The position numbers and the translations under genes are program-made. A stretch of DNA of 5,777 bases, taken from positions 1-5,777 of the forward strand of contig CAMDER010000115.1 in the NCBI GenBank assembly GCA_945896935.1. The letters run 5' to 3'. Within the stretch, counting starts at the first letter, position 1, and every line of letters starts with the position of its first letter. The DNA is from Bifidobacterium breve (GTDB taxonomy: Bacteria; Actinomycetota; Acidimicrobiia; Acidimicrobiales; Ilumatobacteraceae). This document shows, piece by piece, positions 5,321 through 5,777 of this stretch. Under the pieces are notes generated by a model. That model searched no databases. It saw only the letters and a list, made by a program, of their open reading frames with translations, and was not told where the DNA came from.

Positions 5321-5571
5321 ATCTCGGCGCGTGGCATGAAGATGGTCAGGGTTTGCATCGCGACCTCGATTTCTCGGGTTTTGTTGAGGCTTGGACGTTT
5401 ATGAATCAGGTGGCGGTCTTGGCCGAAACCATGGATCACCACCCCGACTGGAGTAACAGTTACAACAAGGTGCACATCACCTTGATCAGCCACGACAAGG
5501 GGTGCGTGACCGCTCGAGATCGCCAGATGGCTGAAGCAATTGATCAGTTATTGGCGTCGGGTACGGTTTGA
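5317..5571 (+). CDS. Pterin-4a-carbinolamine dehydratase (PCD/DCoH family)
   Basis: This 84-aa protein has the PCD active-site pattern E-x3-H-H-P-x3-W seen in AETMDHHPDWSNSYN (residues about 36-50), followed by VHITLISHDKG and TARDRQMAEAID. The family dehydrates 4a-hydroxytetrahydropterin to recycle tetrahydrobiopterin-like cofactors. Many bacteria keep such genes without an aromatic amino acid hydroxylase, and some members act in molybdopterin or pterin metabolism, so the physiological role here is open. The protein is short (usual length about 95-110 aa) but the core appears complete; the usual Thr-His is Ser-His and the usual Gly-Gly-Leu-Thr is Gly-Cys-Val-Thr. It starts by an ATGA overlap with sufC without a good Shine-Dalgarno site, implying translational coupling. 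Its place after sufC is unusual, since sufS would be expected there. Confidence 0.9.
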   Translation: MNLGAWHEDGQGLHRDLDFSGFVEAWTFMNQVAVLAETMDHHPDWSNSYNKVHITLISHDKGCVTARDRQMAEAIDQLLASGTV

Positions 5572-5574
5572 CCT

Positions 5575-5777
5575 GTGAGTGAAGCACTGCATCCCAATGT
5601 CATTCGTGTTGTTGAGGCTGCTCGGGCACTTGGCCTTGAAATTACGCCGCGTAGGTTCCCTGATGGTACAAAGACGGCTGCTGATGCAGCGGCCGCGATT
5701 GGTGTCGAACTTGGGCAGATCGTGAAGAGTCTGATTTTCGCGGTTGATGGTGAAGTCGTGTTGGCGTATGTAAGTGG
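5575..5777 (+). CDS. YbaK/ProX-type aminoacyl-tRNA deacylase, N-terminal part (runs off right edge)
   Basis: The frame is open from GTG 5575 through 67 full codons to the window edge. It begins MSEALHPNV and contains LGLEITPRRFPDGTKTAADAAAAIGV, interrupted by nothing, then GQIVKSLIFAVDGEVVLAYVSG; K51 in IVKSLIF matches the conserved lysine of the YbaK/EbsC editing domain. This family hydrolyses mischarged tRNAs such as Cys-tRNA(Pro) or Ala-tRNA(Pro). The segment GTKTAADAA is typical of the stand-alone deacylases. GTG lies 3 nt after the preceding stop, with no strong Shine-Dalgarno site, so read-through translation from the suf operon is likely. Substrate choice cannot be told from the N-terminal third. 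Confidence 0.85.
   Translation, partial: MSEALHPNVIRVVEAARALGLEITPRRFPDGTKTAADAAAAIGVELGQIVKSLIFAVDGEVVLAYVS

Overview
The window is a chromosomal stretch of a moderate-GC actinobacterium. Gene content suggests Acidimicrobiia or a relative: the D-ligand type small ferredoxin, a Rieske protein between sufD and sufC, and several apparent leaderless starts behind TANNNT -10 boxes. The lineage is inferred from the look of the proteins, not from a search. The core of the window is a SUF-type iron-sulfur (Fe-S) cluster assembly locus.

Layout. Positions 1-686 (minus strand) hold the N-terminal part of an oligopeptidase B-like S9 serine peptidase that runs off the left edge. Its start lies about 58 bp from the divergent start of a small ferredoxin (745-1014, plus). 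A 127-bp gap with a palindromic operator-like site and a Shine-Dalgarno sequence leads into sufB (1142-2542). An 80-bp gap with a strong 11-bp inverted repeat precedes a 117-aa four-cysteine protein of unknown function (2623-2976). A second copy of the operator-like palindrome sits over the promoter of sufD (3034-4209). sufD, a Rieske-type [2Fe-2S] protein (4206-4529), sufC (4526-5320) and a pterin-4a-carbinolamine dehydratase (5317-5571) are chained by three successive ATGA stop/start overlaps. A YbaK/ProX-type aminoacyl-tRNA deacylase gene (5575 onward) follows after 3 nt and leaves the right edge.

How the parts fit. SufB, SufC and SufD form the scaffold complex with its ATPase. The key scaffold residues are present: SufB C232, C376, H404 and E405, and SufD H327. 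The Rieske protein and possibly the upstream ferredoxin are plausible electron-transfer partners or clients. The cysteine protein between sufB and sufD is the least understood component. No cysteine desulfurase (SufS), sulfur-transfer protein (SufU/SufE), SufT or SufR regulator is visible. The slot after sufC, where actinobacterial operons usually carry sufS-sufU, holds the pterin dehydratase and YbaK genes instead.

Regulation. The most interesting non-coding signal is a pair of related 28-bp palindromes upstream of sufB and sufD, built on ACTA-N6-TAGT with AATT-like outer arms. They suggest that a shared Fe-S or iron-responsive repressor controls two separate promoters. Three genes (the peptidase, the cysteine protein and sufD) have a TANNNT hexamer exactly 6 nt before the start codon, as expected for leaderless mRNAs. 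sufB, the Rieske gene and sufC instead have Shine-Dalgarno-like sequences.
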